Shown here one piece after another: positions 17,095-26,220 of a DNA stretch of 64,000 nucleotides (positions within the stretch are counted from its first letter, which is position 1; every line of letters starts with the position of its first letter). The stretch covers positions 1,116,001 to 1,180,000 of the forward strand of contig NZ_SHKO01000001.1 in NCBI RefSeq assembly GCF_004217095.1, given 5' to 3'. This stretch comes from Advenella incenata (GTDB lineage Bacteria > Pseudomonadota > Gammaproteobacteria > Burkholderiales > Burkholderiaceae_B). The position numbers were made by a program, and so were the translations under genes. A model generated the notes under the pieces. It did no database searches. It saw only the letters and a program-made list of their open reading frames with translations, and was not told where the DNA came from.

Positions 17095-17600
17095 GATTGT
17101 TGATCCTGTTCTTTGTACAGAACGGTCAGCATTTCCGCAAAACTCTGAAGTCCCAGTAATAAAACCGATATGGGTATGGCAAACTTGACGGGCCAGATGG
17201 GTGGATTCCAGGCAGAAAACGATGTTTCCTTATACTCCCACGCTTGCATTGCGGGTGAGAAAGAATAGGAAAACATGATGATGCTGAACACAATAATGAT
17301 CAAAAAACTGAATAAATCGAGCAGTCGCTGATTTTGCGCAGAGAGCTTTTTTTGCAGCAAATCCAGGCTGACATGACCGCGCATGTGCAGCAAATAGGCC
17401 CCGCCAAGCAGAAAGTATGGACCAAACAGCAGGGTTGCAAGCTCCATGCCCCAGGTTGTCGGGGCATGGAATACATATCTGCTGATCACTTCGTACAACA
17501 TTGAAAATACGATCAGGAAAATAAGCGCTGATGCAATATTGAAAAAGAATTTATTGATGCGGGTAATACCCAAAATGTAGGCGGACACGAAAGCAGGCAT
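17091..17600 (-). CDS. dctQ: TRAP transporter small permease (DctQ)
   Basis: A 169-residue protein with four hydrophobic segments, typical of the small TRAP subunit that docks the receptor to the large permease. The conserved RYVFHAPTTWGMELA after the first helix and the short GHVSLDLLQKKL segment are diagnostic. It lies between dctP (52-base gap) and dctM (overlap). Confidence 0.9.
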   Translation of the reverse strand: MPAFVSAYILGITRINKFFFNIASALIFLIVFSMLYEVISRYVFHAPTTWGMELATLLFGPYFLLGGAYLLHMRGHVSLDLLQKKLSAQNQRLLDLFSFLIIIVFSIIMFSYSFSPAMQAWEYKETSFSAWNPPIWPVKFAIPISVLLLGLQSFAEMLTVLYKEQDQQS

Positions 17601-17652
17601 GGGATAAATCCAAAAAACAATGTTGCAGATAACGACTATCTCAATTGAAGAT

Positions 17653-18696
17653 TCAAGACAGCAGCCCGAGATCCTTCATAAATGCAATTTGGCTGTCCAT
17701 CATTTTTTTGGCCAGGGGGTTGCCTTTGGTTGCCGACTCCCACGCTTTTACCGCCTGTACCCGGCCCTGCGCCAGTTCATCCGCACTCAGCATGGTCACT
17801 TCTACGCCTTTGCTCTGGAAGGCTTTCAACGCCAGCGTGTCGGCCACGAGAATATGCTGACGCAGGGCGCCGGAAATTTCCCGGGCTGCGGTTGCCAGGG
17901 CCGCCTTATTTGGTGCAGACAGTTTTTCGTATGCGCCGCGATTGGCCACATAACTTGTTGCTGTTGTAGGCTGATGCGGGCCAGGCATGACAATGTATTT
18001 GGCTACTTCGGCCAGGCCGGCTTCAAGGTTGGCAGTCAGATCGCCTCGGTCGGCAAAATCGATCACGCCCTTATCCAAAGCAGAATAGACTTCGTTTGTT
18101 GCCAGCGTCGTGACCGATACGCCAAGCGCTCCCATGACAGTTGAGGCCAGTCCAACGAATCGCCCTTTTTTATCTTTCAGATCTGCGAGCGATTTGATTG
18201 GTACGCGTGAATGTATGGGCTCTGGTCCGTATACAGTGGGGGCGACATAATACAATCCCGCGGGCGCATAGGCTTCTCGAGCCAGGGCCAGTCCGTCTTT
18301 CTCGTAGAACCAGGCTTCGTACTGGTCTGGTTCGGGAAATCCAAAAGGAACAGTGCTGGTAAACGCCAGCCCCGGAATTTTTCCTGCCTCATAGCCGTCA
18401 AATGTTTTCATCATCTGAAAGGCGCCGCCGCGCACGGCATCAAATGCCTGATTGGCTGGCACAAGCTGACCCGCGGAATAAAGTTGAATCTGGAATTTGT
18501 TGTCAGTCAGTTCTGCCACACGCTTGACAAAAAGCGCTTCAAACTTTTGCGGTGTGGTGCCGCCGTCCCACAATGATTGCATCTTCCATTTCACGACTTC
18601 CTGGGCCCGTGCTACGGCAGGTATGCCCAGGACACCGATGCCCGCAACAGTTCCTGATGCCAGTTTTTTAAGCAGATCGCGGCGTAGGATTTTCAT
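17653..18696 (-). CDS. dctP: TRAP transporter substrate-binding protein (DctP)
   Basis: A 347-residue periplasmic TRAP receptor. The N terminus MKILRRDLLKKLASG has a twin-arginine motif followed by a hydrophobic stretch and AVARA, so export is probably through Tat. This is common in the DctP-TAXI/DctP group that binds mono- and hydroxy-acids. Family marks are WDGGTTPQKFEALFVKRV, PFGFPEPDQYEAWFY, RFVGLASTVMGALGVSVTTL and EVYSALDKGVIDFADRGD. GGAG lies six bases before the ATG. It is the first gene of the dctPQM-mvaA unit. Ligand inferred, not shown: mevalonate. Confidence 0.9.
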   Translation of the reverse strand: MKILRRDLLKKLASGTVAGIGVLGIPAVARAQEVVKWKMQSLWDGGTTPQKFEALFVKRVAELTDNKFQIQLYSAGQLVPANQAFDAVRGGAFQMMKTFDGYEAGKIPGLAFTSTVPFGFPEPDQYEAWFYEKDGLALAREAYAPAGLYYVAPTVYGPEPIHSRVPIKSLADLKDKKGRFVGLASTVMGALGVSVTTLATNEVYSALDKGVIDFADRGDLTANLEAGLAEVAKYIVMPGPHQPTTATSYVANRGAYEKLSAPNKAALATAAREISGALRQHILVADTLALKAFQSKGVEVTMLSADELAQGRVQAVKAWESATKGNPLAKKMMDSQIAFMKDLGLLS

Positions 18697-18726
18697 TCAT
18701 GTCTCCTTGATTTTTTAAGATATATA

Positions 18727-18880
18727 GGTACAGTAGTGGGTACGGTATAAATATATATATTTATTCTCTTGTTCGCTATGATGCTAAGTTATGGGAAATT
18801 AAACAAGGTACGGTTGCATCGAAATGTGCGGATACTGTGCCTGAATGTGTAGGGGTACACCTATGGTGCGAAGCACCATA
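18727..18880. promoter_or_regulatory. GGTAC boxes and perfect hairpin in the dctP/MocR divergent region
   Basis: The 197-bp divergent gap has GGTAC at 18727, 18739, 18807 and 18854. Two copies extend to GGTACGGT (18739 and 18807). A perfect 8-bp inverted repeat, TATGGTGC-GAA-GCACCATA, lies at 18862-18880, 13 bases before the chosen MocR start. MocR proteins typically bind direct repeats between themselves and a divergent target, which fits the GGTAC boxes. An AT-rich run (18747-18763) probably holds a promoter. Confidence 0.45.
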
Positions 18881-18893
18881 CATCGGAACGCTA

Positions 18894-20267
18894 ATGAGTA
18901 AAGTCAATAATATTGTCGAGCACATGCTTCTTGCCATACAGAATGGAAATCTGAAAAGTGGTCAGAAGTTGATGTCCATACGGGTTGCCCGTGAACATTT
19001 CAATGTGTCAAAAAATACCATGATCGATGTTTATGACAGACTCGTTTCATTGGGGCATATCACGGCCAGGCCAGGCTCCGGTTATTACGTCAGCACATTA
19101 AGTAAAAAGCAAAATAGAAGCAGCACCACGCATATAGCAGAAGCGGTGGATGCGATATCATTGTTGCGGGAGCAGTTAAACCAGACCTATCGTGTCCGGG
19201 TCGGAGATGGCAGGCCTCCGTCCTCATGGATGAGCCAATTCGATTTTGATATGCGGCTTAAAATACCCAGTGATAGTAAATATGGCTACGGACATCCCAT
19301 GGGTTTCGAACCGCTGCGCGAGGCGATCGCGCAAAATCTCATTGAGAGATCTATTCAGGCGTCGGCAGATCAGGTTCTGCTCACTTACGGCGCTAACCAC
19401 GCGATGGACTTGATTATCAAACAGTTTCTGTCCCCGGGGGATACGGTTCTTGTTGATAGTCCTGGGTACTATCCTTTATTTGCCAAACTCAAACTGTACA
19501 AAATTAAAATGATTGGCGTCAGGCGCGGCGGCACGGGCCCCGATACCGAAGATCTTGAGGACAAGGCCAGAGTGCATCGTGCAAAGCTGTTTTTCACGCA
19601 AACACTGGGCCACAATCCTACTGGCGGCTGCGCAACCCTGGCCGCGCAATATCAGGTGCTCAAGCTGGCCGAAAAATATGATTTCAGGGTTGTCGAGAAT
19701 GATGCGTTTGCAGACTTGTTGCCACCAGGTATACCGCGTATGGCGGGGCTGGACCAGTTGGATCGCGTCTTGTATATAGGCACTTTTTCCAAGACGCTAT
19801 CGGCCAGTTTTCGAGTCGGCTATGTTGCTGGCAGACAGGCGCTGATTGATTCTCTTTGTAATATTAAGATGCTGACCGTGGTCACATCGTCGGACTATCT
19901 TGAGCGATGGCTTTACAGTTTGATTGCCAACGGACAATATCTGAAGCACTTGCGACGGCTTCGGCCAATGGTCGAACAGGCGAGCGCTCTGGCGTTGAAC
20001 AATTTTTCATCGTTGGGGTTTCATGTTCCTTATCAGTCTGAAGGCACTTATTACATGTGGCTCGAATTGCCCAACCACCTGGACGATATCGAAGTTGCTC
20101 GAAAGGCGGCCGAAGAGGGCATATTCCTTGCCCCGGGTACGGTGTTCTACCCAGAAAAAAAATCCAGCCAAAAACCGGCGCTGCGAATTAATGTTGCTTA
20201 TGCCAATGATCCTGATTTTCTGACGTTCCTCAGAAAATTGCGCGCAGGCGCCGTCGGGAACGAATAG
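18894..20267 (+). CDS. MocR-type regulator (GntR winged helix fused to aminotransferase fold)
   Basis: About 457 residues from the ATG at 18894, which begins MSKVNNIVEHMLLAI; an in-frame start at 18837 would add 19 non-conserved residues across a hairpin. Residues about 1-70 are a GntR winged helix (LKSGQKLMSIRVAREHF, VSKNTMIDVYDRL). The rest is a type I PLP fold with LLTYGANHAMDLII, LGHNPTGGC and the PLP-lysine segment GTFSKTLSASFRVGY. Such proteins sense amino compounds or PLP rather than acting as enzymes. It is divergent from dctPQM-mvaA and is the likely regulator of that operon; effector unknown. Confidence 0.88.
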   Translation: MSKVNNIVEHMLLAIQNGNLKSGQKLMSIRVAREHFNVSKNTMIDVYDRLVSLGHITARPGSGYYVSTLSKKQNRSSTTHIAEAVDAISLLREQLNQTYRVRVGDGRPPSSWMSQFDFDMRLKIPSDSKYGYGHPMGFEPLREAIAQNLIERSIQASADQVLLTYGANHAMDLIIKQFLSPGDTVLVDSPGYYPLFAKLKLYKIKMIGVRRGGTGPDTEDLEDKARVHRAKLFFTQTLGHNPTGGCATLAAQYQVLKLAEKYDFRVVENDAFADLLPPGIPRMAGLDQLDRVLYIGTFSKTLSASFRVGYVAGRQALIDSLCNIKMLTVVTSSDYLERWLYSLIANGQYLKHLRRLRPMVEQASALALNNFSSLGFHVPYQSEGTYYMWLELPNHLDDIEVARKAAEEGIFLAPGTVFYPEKKSSQKPALRINVAYANDPDFLTFLRKLRAGAVGNE

Positions 20268-20564
20268 AAACCCCGAGCCTGGTGTGAATGCGACGCTACG
20301 GTGTTGCCAGGCGCAAAAGGCGATGGGATATAGCTGGTAACGTACTGTATATGACAAAGTAAATATTTGTTAAGAACATATCATGCAAATTTTTCTACAA
20401 ATTTATTACACCTGTCCTTTTACAATGCGCACATACAATGGTCAGGAAATATGGCATACTGATTACCCAATCTAGAAATTCCTAATCAAATAAAATCATA
20501 ATTTCTTGTCCCGTTTTTCCGTTTCAACTGATCATTATTCCAGTCCTGTTCTAAGGAGATACTA
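20268..20564. other. Intergenic region upstream of the catalase
   Basis: A non-coding gap of 297 bases. A weak stem (20277-20282 with 20307-20312) follows the MocR stop. The rest is AT-rich and should hold the catalase promoter, with AAGGAG just before the ATG at 20565. No OxyR- or sigma-S-type site could be assigned with confidence. Confidence 0.5.
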
Positions 20565-22655
20565 ATGAAGTCAAGTTCGAAAAAATCGGTTTCCCGCCCC
20601 GCCAATGGGGCCAAAGACGAAGTTGGCAATGCCGGAGAGTTACAACAACAGGCTGGCGGCACGCATCCGGTTATGACCACTCAGCAGGGTCTGACCATCA
20701 GCGATAATCAGAATTCTTTGCGCGCAACCCCTCGAGGTCCGACATTACTGGAAGACTTCGTGCTTCGAGAGAAAATCACGCATTTCGATCATGAACGAAT
20801 TCCCGAGCGAATTGTTCATGCCCGTGGCACCGGTGCTCATGGGTATTTTGAATTGACCCAATCACTGTCGAAATATACAACGGCAAAAATTCTTACCGAA
20901 AAAAATGTCCAGACACCGGTTTTCTGTCGAATATCCACCGTGGCTGGCGGCAGCGGCTCGGTGGATACCCCCCGTGATGTGCGCGGTTTTGCCGTAAAGT
21001 TCTATACACAGGAAGGCAACTGGGATCTAGTCGGCAATAACATTCCTGTGTTTTTCATACAGGACGCCATGAAGTTTCCGGATCTGATTCATGCTGTCAA
21101 AATGGAACCGGATCGCGGCTTCCCACAGGCGGCCAGCGCGCATGATACGTTCTGGGATTTTATCTCGCTCATGCCCGAGTCTATGCATATGGTCATGTGG
21201 GCCATGAGCGATCGGGCGATTCCGCGCTCCCTGCGTATGATCGAAGGCTTTGGCATTCACAGTTTCCGGCTGGTGAACAAGGATGGAAACAGTACCTTCG
21301 TCAAGTTCCACTGGCGTCCGAAAATCGGATTGCAGTCTACTGTGTGGGATGAAGCGGTCAAACTGGCAGGTGCTGACCCGGACTTTCATCGCCGTGATTT
21401 TTTTGAGGCGATTCAGAATGGTGCTTTTCCAGAGTGGGAGCTGGGTGTCCAACTGTTTACCCAGGAAGAGGCCGATGCCTTCCCGTTCGATCACCTGGAT
21501 TCAACCAAATTGATCCCCGAAGAGCTTGTGCCACTGAAAATCATTGGCCGCATGGTGTTGAATCGCTGGCCGGACAACTTTTTTGCCGAAACCGAGCAGG
21601 TCGCATTCTGTCCCGCCAATATTGTCCCCGGTATTGATTTTTCCGATGACCCACTATTGCAGGGACGACTGTTTTCCTATCTGGATACACAGTTGTCTCG
21701 ACTGGGCGGTTCGAACTTTGCACAGATCCCGGTTAATGCTCCTAAATGCCCCTTCCAGAACACGCAACGCGACGGGCATATGCAGATGCAGTCGCAAAAA
21801 GGGCGAACCGCATACGATCCGCAAAGCCTGGATCCCAATGCCACGCGTGCCAGTTTGAAAACAGGCTTTCACAGCGCTGCGTTGCAGACAGAAGGCGCCA
21901 AGTCCCGTATTCGTGCGGAAAGCTTTGCCGATCACTACAGCCAGGCACGGATGTTTTATCGTAGTCAGTCCGAGGTGGAGCAGGCGCATTTGGCTTCGGC
22001 ACTGGTTTTCGAACTATCCAAGGTTGAGACCGAACATGTGCGTCTGGCTGTTGTCAGCCAGTTGCGCACTATAGACGAGAGCCTGGCAAAACGCGTTGCA
22101 GATGGGCTGGGCCTCAAAGCTTTGCCGGCAGCGGTCAAGCCTGTGGTGCCCGTTCAGGACCTGGATTTGTCTCCAGCTTTGCGTCTTATTGATCGAATGA
22201 AAGATACGCTCGAAGGGCGAACCATCGGCATATTGATTGCCGACGGCTCCAACAACGAGAGTATCAACGCGATGAAGAGCGCACTGGATAAAGCCGGCGC
22301 GGCGGTGAAGCTGGTTGCGCAAAAACGCGGTGTGACGCTCAAGGATGGCAGCTACGTGACAGCTGATGGGCAACTGGCGGGTACACCATCGATTGTGTTC
22401 GATGGGGTGGTCAGTATTTTGCCGATGGCCGAAGCGGAAAAGCTGGTGCATGAGGCGGCCGCCGTAGACTGGTTCCGAGATGCCTTTGGGCACTTGAAAG
22501 CCATTGCCGCGTGCAAGGGAACGCACAAGATTCTGGAAGCGGCCGGCATCAAGCCCGATGCGGGCGTGGTCGCACCGGAAGACATCAAGGCGTTTATCAA
22601 ACTGGCAAAAACACGGCAGTGGAAGCGGGAACCAACGTTGCGGACATTGGCCTGA
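20565..22655 (+). CDS. katE: Large-subunit catalase (HPII/KatE type)
   Basis: A 696-residue clade 2 haem catalase that dismutates hydrogen peroxide in the cytoplasm. The catalytic His is H85 (IVHARGTG), the distal Asn N158 ([12 protein letters not shown]) and the proximal haem ligand Tyr Y372 ([11 protein letters not shown]). All keep the spacing of E. coli HPII (128/201/415). From about residue 545 a flavodoxin/DJ-1-like C-terminal domain follows ([19 protein letters not shown]), as in other large-subunit enzymes. The position equivalent to HPII His392, which makes a covalent bond to the haem Tyr, is Cys349 here. AAGGAG precedes the ATG. It is monocistronic and ends in a strong hairpin. Confidence 0.94.
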   Translation: MKSSSKKSVSRPANGAKDEVGNAGELQQQAGGTHPVMTTQQGLTISDNQNSLRATPRGPTLLEDFVLREKITHFDHERIPERIVHARGTGAHGYFELTQSLSKYTTAKILTEKNVQTPVFCRISTVAGGSGSVDTPRDVRGFAVKFYTQEGNWDLVGNNIPVFFIQDAMKFPDLIHAVKMEPDRGFPQAASAHDTFWDFISLMPESMHMVMWAMSDRAIPRSLRMIEGFGIHSFRLVNKDGNSTFVKFHWRPKIGLQSTVWDEAVKLAGADPDFHRRDFFEAIQNGAFPEWELGVQLFTQEEADAFPFDHLDSTKLIPEELVPLKIIGRMVLNRWPDNFFAETEQVAFCPANIVPGIDFSDDPLLQGRLFSYLDTQLSRLGGSNFAQIPVNAPKCPFQNTQRDGHMQMQSQKGRTAYDPQSLDPNATRASLKTGFHSAALQTEGAKSRIRAESFADHYSQARMFYRSQSEVEQAHLASALVFELSKVETEHVRLAVVSQLRTIDESLAKRVADGLGLKALPAAVKPVVPVQDLDLSPALRLIDRMKDTLEGRTIGILIADGSNNESINAMKSALDKAGAAVKLVAQKRGVTLKDGSYVTADGQLAGTPSIVFDGVVSILPMAEAEKLVHEAAAVDWFRDAFGHLKAIAACKGTHKILEAAGIKPDAGVVAPEDIKAFIKLAKTRQWKREPTLRTLA

Positions 22656-22678
22656 CCGCTTGATCCGTCCATGAGAAA

Positions 22679-22714
22679 AACAAGACCACGGGTCGTGTGC
22701 CACGTGGTCTTGTT
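22679..22714. terminator. Bidirectional hairpin terminator
   Basis: A perfect 12-bp stem (22679-22690 with 22703-22714) with a 12-base loop follows katE and lies before the end of the convergent HTH gene. AAAAA precedes the stem and TTGTT closes it, so it can serve both strands. Confidence 0.75.
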
Positions 22715-22742
22715 GCTGTTAGATTGGCTGCCTGAACTGGTG

Positions 22743-23261
22743 TCAGGCCAGGGAGTCCCAGTCAGTGGCCAGCGTTGGATCCTGGCCTTTTGACTGCGTG
22801 ACTGACGTGGCGGTGGCCGGTGGCTCCAGCGTTTCCTGCAGGGTCCAGCCACGGTCTGTATGGCGCAGCAGGAAATATACGGTTTGGTCACGCGCCACCG
22901 AGCGCGCTTCAAGGCGTTGCACCCGTTCTGGGCGGTCCAGATGCACGGCATACATAATGCGAATAAAGGTGTCGGCATGCCGGGGAACCTGCCTGGCCGA
23001 TTCCCATTCTTGCAATTGTGATTCAGTGAGTGCCAGCCGCTTGCAAAGCACTGCGCAAGTCATTTGCAGTTCCCTGCACAGATAGCGAAATTCGGCGCCC
23101 GATAGCGCTACGCTTTTTACGCAGAGCGCGCTGCAAATGGTTCTTTTGAGCCCCTGGGGATTATGGACGACGATGCTCCTGCCATTTCTGGTCTCCTTTA
23201 TCCGATAACCATTGCTCAGCCAGACGTTCTGCAGGCCACCTTCAACAAATGGATGCATCAT
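22743..23261 (-). CDS. Small HTH-domain protein of unknown role
   Basis: A 172-residue protein from the ATG at 23261 (TTG at 23270 and ATG at 23258 are alternatives). The middle part, about residues 50-105, resembles the helix-turn-helix of MqsA-type antitoxins and related regulators: LSGAEFRYLCRELQM, then CKRLALTESQLQEWESAR and a LDRPERVQRLEA tail. The N-terminal part has YRIKETRNGRSIVVHN and two Cys residues but no clear CxxC zinc pair, and the C terminus is low-complexity. No toxin gene is adjacent. It is convergent with katE and divergent from the AtuA operon. Function not assigned; DNA binding is likely. Confidence 0.6.
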   Translation of the reverse strand: MMHPFVEGGLQNVWLSNGYRIKETRNGRSIVVHNPQGLKRTICSALCVKSVALSGAEFRYLCRELQMTCAVLCKRLALTESQLQEWESARQVPRHADTFIRIMYAVHLDRPERVQRLEARSVARDQTVYFLLRHTDRGWTLQETLEPPATATSVTQSKGQDPTLATDWDSLA

Positions 23262-23386
23262 CAATCCCAATCAGTCGCTTTTTTGAATAAGTCTTTTGAA
23301 AAAGTATACAGGAGGTTAACCCTGATATGACAATTTGAAGACAGATCATCGCCATGCTGGCGTATCCTATTAATACTATTTATTTA

Positions 23387-23424
23387 TCAATTGATCAAAA
23401 TAATTAATTTAATTTTTCAATTGA
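23387..23424. promoter_or_regulatory. Pair of TCAATTGA palindromes upstream of the AtuA operon
   Basis: The 8-bp palindrome TCAATTGA occurs at 23387-23394 and 23417-23424, exactly 30 bp apart (about three helical turns), in a very AT-rich stretch 50-90 bases before the operon start at 23476. A regulator site or promoter element is likely. The LysR encoded at the operon's 3' end is a candidate. Confidence 0.4.
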
Positions 23425-23475
23425 AATTCAATAGAATGAATTCCAGGCTATTTCATGAGTGATCAGGGAGGACAG

Positions 23476-24849
23476 ATGCAAAGTCTGCTCATAGGCTGTG
23501 GCGCCGGATTTTCGGGCGACCGCATAGATGCTGCCCAGGCGGTTGTCAAGACGTTGATTGCGCGCCGGCAGCCCGCTGTGCTTATCTTCGAGATGCTGGC
23601 CGAGCGTACGCTGGCCCTGGGTCAATTGGCCAAAAATCAGGATCCGGAGCGCGGCTACGAACCATTGCTGCAGGAGGTGCTGGCGCCCATTCTGAATGAT
23701 TGTATCGCCCATCATATTCCCATCGTCAGCAATTTCGGGGCAGCCAATCCCGTTGCAGCAGCCAAAGCCATTGAGGCATTGGCCATTGAACAGAATCTGG
23801 CAGGATTGAAAATTGCAGTAGTAGAAGGCGACGATATCCTTGCGAAGGTGGATATCTCCAGACTGCAGATTTGGGAAGGGGATCGTGAATTGGCTGCCGG
23901 CGCCGGCGATCCGATCGCGGCCAATGTTTATCTGGGCGCCAGAGGCATTGCAGAGGCCCTGACCGATGGCGCACAAATTGTGATTACCGGCAGAGTGGCC
24001 GATCCGGCGCTCACGCTGGGGCCCGCCATGGCGCATTTTAATTGGGATTGGCAGGATTGGGACCGGCTGGCTGCAGCAACACTGGCCGGGCACCTGCTCG
24101 AATGCGGCTCGCAGGTCACGGGTGGCTATTTTGCCGATCCGGGCTATAAGGACGTACCGGATCTGGCCAATGTCGGCTTTCCCATTGCGCAAATCTTTGA
24201 AGACGGCCGGATTATTATAGGCAAGGCTGATGATACGGGCGGTACGGTCAACCTGATGACAGTGAAAGAACAAATGCTGTATGAAATCCATGATCCCGCA
24301 TGCTATATGACGCCAGATGTCATTCTTGATATTTCCCAGGTACAGATTCATCAGATCGCGCCCGATCAGGTGCAAGTGACCGGCGCCCGCGGTGCTCCCA
24401 GGCCAGACACGCTCAAGGCGACTGTCTCGTTCATGGGCGACTGGTTCGGCGAAGGAGAGATTTCCTATGCCGGCCCCAATGCCGGGGAACGCGCAAAGCT
24501 GGCTGCAGACGTATTGGGTGCGCGGGCAAAGTTGCTGAAGGGGCCATGCCGCTTTCGGCGTGATCTGCTTGGCGTGGTCAGCGTACTGGATTCGGATACA
24601 GGGGTGCTGCGTGACAGTCTGCCGCTTGATCAGATCACGGACGTGCGTCTGCGGCTGGCTGTCAATGCGCCGGACAAAATGACAGTCGAACGAATGATGC
24701 ATGAAGTCAATGCGCTGTACTGTTGCGGGCCAGCCGGCGGCGGAGGCGTACGAACCAGTGTCAAGAGCAGTGTGCGCACGGTGTCGTATCTGGTTCCCCG
24801 TGATCAGGTGCAGGAAGGCTGGCGATACGTTGCGGGAGAGGCACAATGA
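23476..24849 (+). CDS. AtuA-type acyclic terpene utilisation family protein (DUF1446)
   Basis: A 457-residue protein of the AtuA/DUF1446 family. ATG 23476 was chosen over 23455 because GGGAGG lies at the right distance before it. Characteristic parts are LLIGCGAGFSGDRIDAA, VSNFGAANPVAAAKA, VYLGARGIAEALTDGAQIV, ITGRVADPALTLGP, GHLLECGSQVTGGYFADPG and CCGPAGGGGVRTSVKSS. AtuA is needed for citronellol and related acyclic terpene use in pseudomonads, but its reaction is unknown. Here the C-terminal domain found fused in some members is a separate gene (24846, overlap ATGA), and a Bug receptor follows. Other terpene genes (atuCDFGH) are absent, so the true substrate may be a different branched acid. 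Confidence 0.85.
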   Translation: MQSLLIGCGAGFSGDRIDAAQAVVKTLIARRQPAVLIFEMLAERTLALGQLAKNQDPERGYEPLLQEVLAPILNDCIAHHIPIVSNFGAANPVAAAKAIEALAIEQNLAGLKIAVVEGDDILAKVDISRLQIWEGDRELAAGAGDPIAANVYLGARGIAEALTDGAQIVITGRVADPALTLGPAMAHFNWDWQDWDRLAAATLAGHLLECGSQVTGGYFADPGYKDVPDLANVGFPIAQIFEDGRIIIGKADDTGGTVNLMTVKEQMLYEIHDPACYMTPDVILDISQVQIHQIAPDQVQVTGARGAPRPDTLKATVSFMGDWFGEGEISYAGPNAGERAKLAADVLGARAKLLKGPCRFRRDLLGVVSVLDSDTGVLRDSLPLDQITDVRLRLAVNAPDKMTVERMMHEVNALYCCGPAGGGGVRTSVKSSVRTVSYLVPRDQVQEGWRYVAGEAQ

Positions 24850-25187
24850 GCACGTTAATAAAGCTGCATGAGATTGCACATGCAAGGGCGGGGGACAAGG
24901 GTAATCGTCTGAACATCAGTCTGATTCCGTATGACCCGGTGCATTGGCCGCTATTGCTGGAGCAGGTAAGTGCGGAAAAAGTTAAGGCATGGTTTGCCCA
25001 CCGCGGTGCAACGCAAGTTGTGCGCTACGAGTTACCCAATCTACAGGCATTGAATTTCGTTATTGATAACGTGCTTGAAGGGGGCGTGAACACCAGCCTG
25101 AATCTGGATAAACATGGTAAATCAAATTCGTTCCGACTGCTTGATATGTCGATACAGATCGGGACTAAAAAAGGAGACAGTCAATGA
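24846..25187 (+). CDS. AtuA C-terminal-domain-like small protein
   Basis: A 113-residue protein matching the ferredoxin-like domain that forms the C terminus of fused AtuA proteins: LHEIAHARAGDKGNRLNISLI at residues about 7-27 and LQALNFVIDNVLEGGVNTSLNLDKHGKS near the end. It overlaps both neighbours by four bases, so it is translated in step with the large AtuA part and probably forms a complex with it. Confidence 0.82.
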   Translation: MSTLIKLHEIAHARAGDKGNRLNISLIPYDPVHWPLLLEQVSAEKVKAWFAHRGATQVVRYELPNLQALNFVIDNVLEGGVNTSLNLDKHGKSNSFRLLDMSIQIGTKKGDSQ

Positions 25188-26158
25188 CAATGAATAATTT
25201 CAAATCCAAAGTTATCTTATCGCTTGCCGCAATGACACTGGCTGCAGGCAGCGCCATGGCAGCCTATCCCGACAGGCCAATCACCTTTGTCGTGCCGTTT
25301 GGCGCGGGTAGTGGCACCGACAAGCTGGCCAGGGTGCTGGCAGAGGAAGTGTCAAAACAGGTCGGGCAGACGGTGGTGGTGGAAAACAAGGGCGGGGCCA
25401 GTGGCTTTATTGCCGCGCAGGACATTGCCCGGGCCAAGCCTGACGGTTATCGCATTTTTGTGACCTCCAATACGACCCACGCCAGTAATTCGGCGCTGTT
25501 CAAGAAACTGCCGTATGATCCGGTGAAGGATTTTGCCCCCATCTCCAAATTAGGCAATATTCCGCTGGTGCTGGTGGTGAACCCGCAAAGCATTCCATCC
25601 AAAACCGTACCGGAATTCATTGAGCACCTGAAACAAAATCCTGATAAAGTGTTTTTCGGCAGTGGCAGCACCTCTGCCAGAATTGGCGGGGAATTGTTCA
25701 AAATCCTGACGGGCACCAAGATCAGCAATGTTGATTACAAAAGTAATCCGCAGGCTGTGGTGGATACGGTCGGCGGACAGATTCAGATGATGATTGCAGA
25801 TGCGGCAACCACACTGCCTTTGGCGCGTGACGGCAAGCTGCGTGCGTTGGCCGTCTCGACCAGCAAGCGTACCGATATTGCCCCGGACTTGCCGACCTTG
25901 GCCGAAACCGGTGTCAAAGGGTATGAGATGGTTGCATGGTTTGCCTCGTACGCACCTGCCGGCACCCCCGATGAAGTGATCAAGACATTGAATCAGGCAT
26001 TCGTCAAAACCCTGAACGATCCGAAAATTGTGAAAAATCTTCAGATCCAGGGTATTGAAGCCCAGGCCAGTACGCCGCAAGAACTGGCCAACTTTCAGAA
26101 AGCAGAAACCGAAAAGTGGGTAGATATCGTCGCCAAGGCCGGTGTTGAAGTACGATAG
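25184..26158 (+). CDS. Bug/TctC-family periplasmic receptor
   Basis: A 324-residue tripartite tricarboxylate receptor with a signal peptide of about 27 residues ending SAMA before AYPDRPITF. Pocket motifs VPFGAGSGTDKLAR (PGG replaced by GAGSG) and VENKGGASGFIA are present. The second-lobe segment reads VDYKSNPQAV, not the usual VPYKG, suggesting an altered ligand. It overlaps the small AtuA gene by four bases and is probably the uptake receptor for that pathway's substrate. A LysR gene follows about 60 bases later. Confidence 0.9.
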   Translation: MTMNNFKSKVILSLAAMTLAAGSAMAAYPDRPITFVVPFGAGSGTDKLARVLAEEVSKQVGQTVVVENKGGASGFIAAQDIARAKPDGYRIFVTSNTTHASNSALFKKLPYDPVKDFAPISKLGNIPLVLVVNPQSIPSKTVPEFIEHLKQNPDKVFFGSGSTSARIGGELFKILTGTKISNVDYKSNPQAVVDTVGGQIQMMIADAATTLPLARDGKLRALAVSTSKRTDIAPDLPTLAETGVKGYEMVAWFASYAPAGTPDEVIKTLNQAFVKTLNDPKIVKNLQIQGIEAQASTPQELANFQKAETEKWVDIVAKAGVEVR

Positions 26159-26220
26159 CAGTTGTCGGGGTGGCTGCCGCGGGCGCCTCCCAACCAACTA
26201 CCGGGCTATCCATTACATTT

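Noticed and set aside
23428-24885. 485-residue open frame on the minus strand opposite atuA
   Set aside because: It is Cys/His/Gln-rich without domain character and fully covered by the clearly conserved AtuA protein on the plus strand; a shadow frame.
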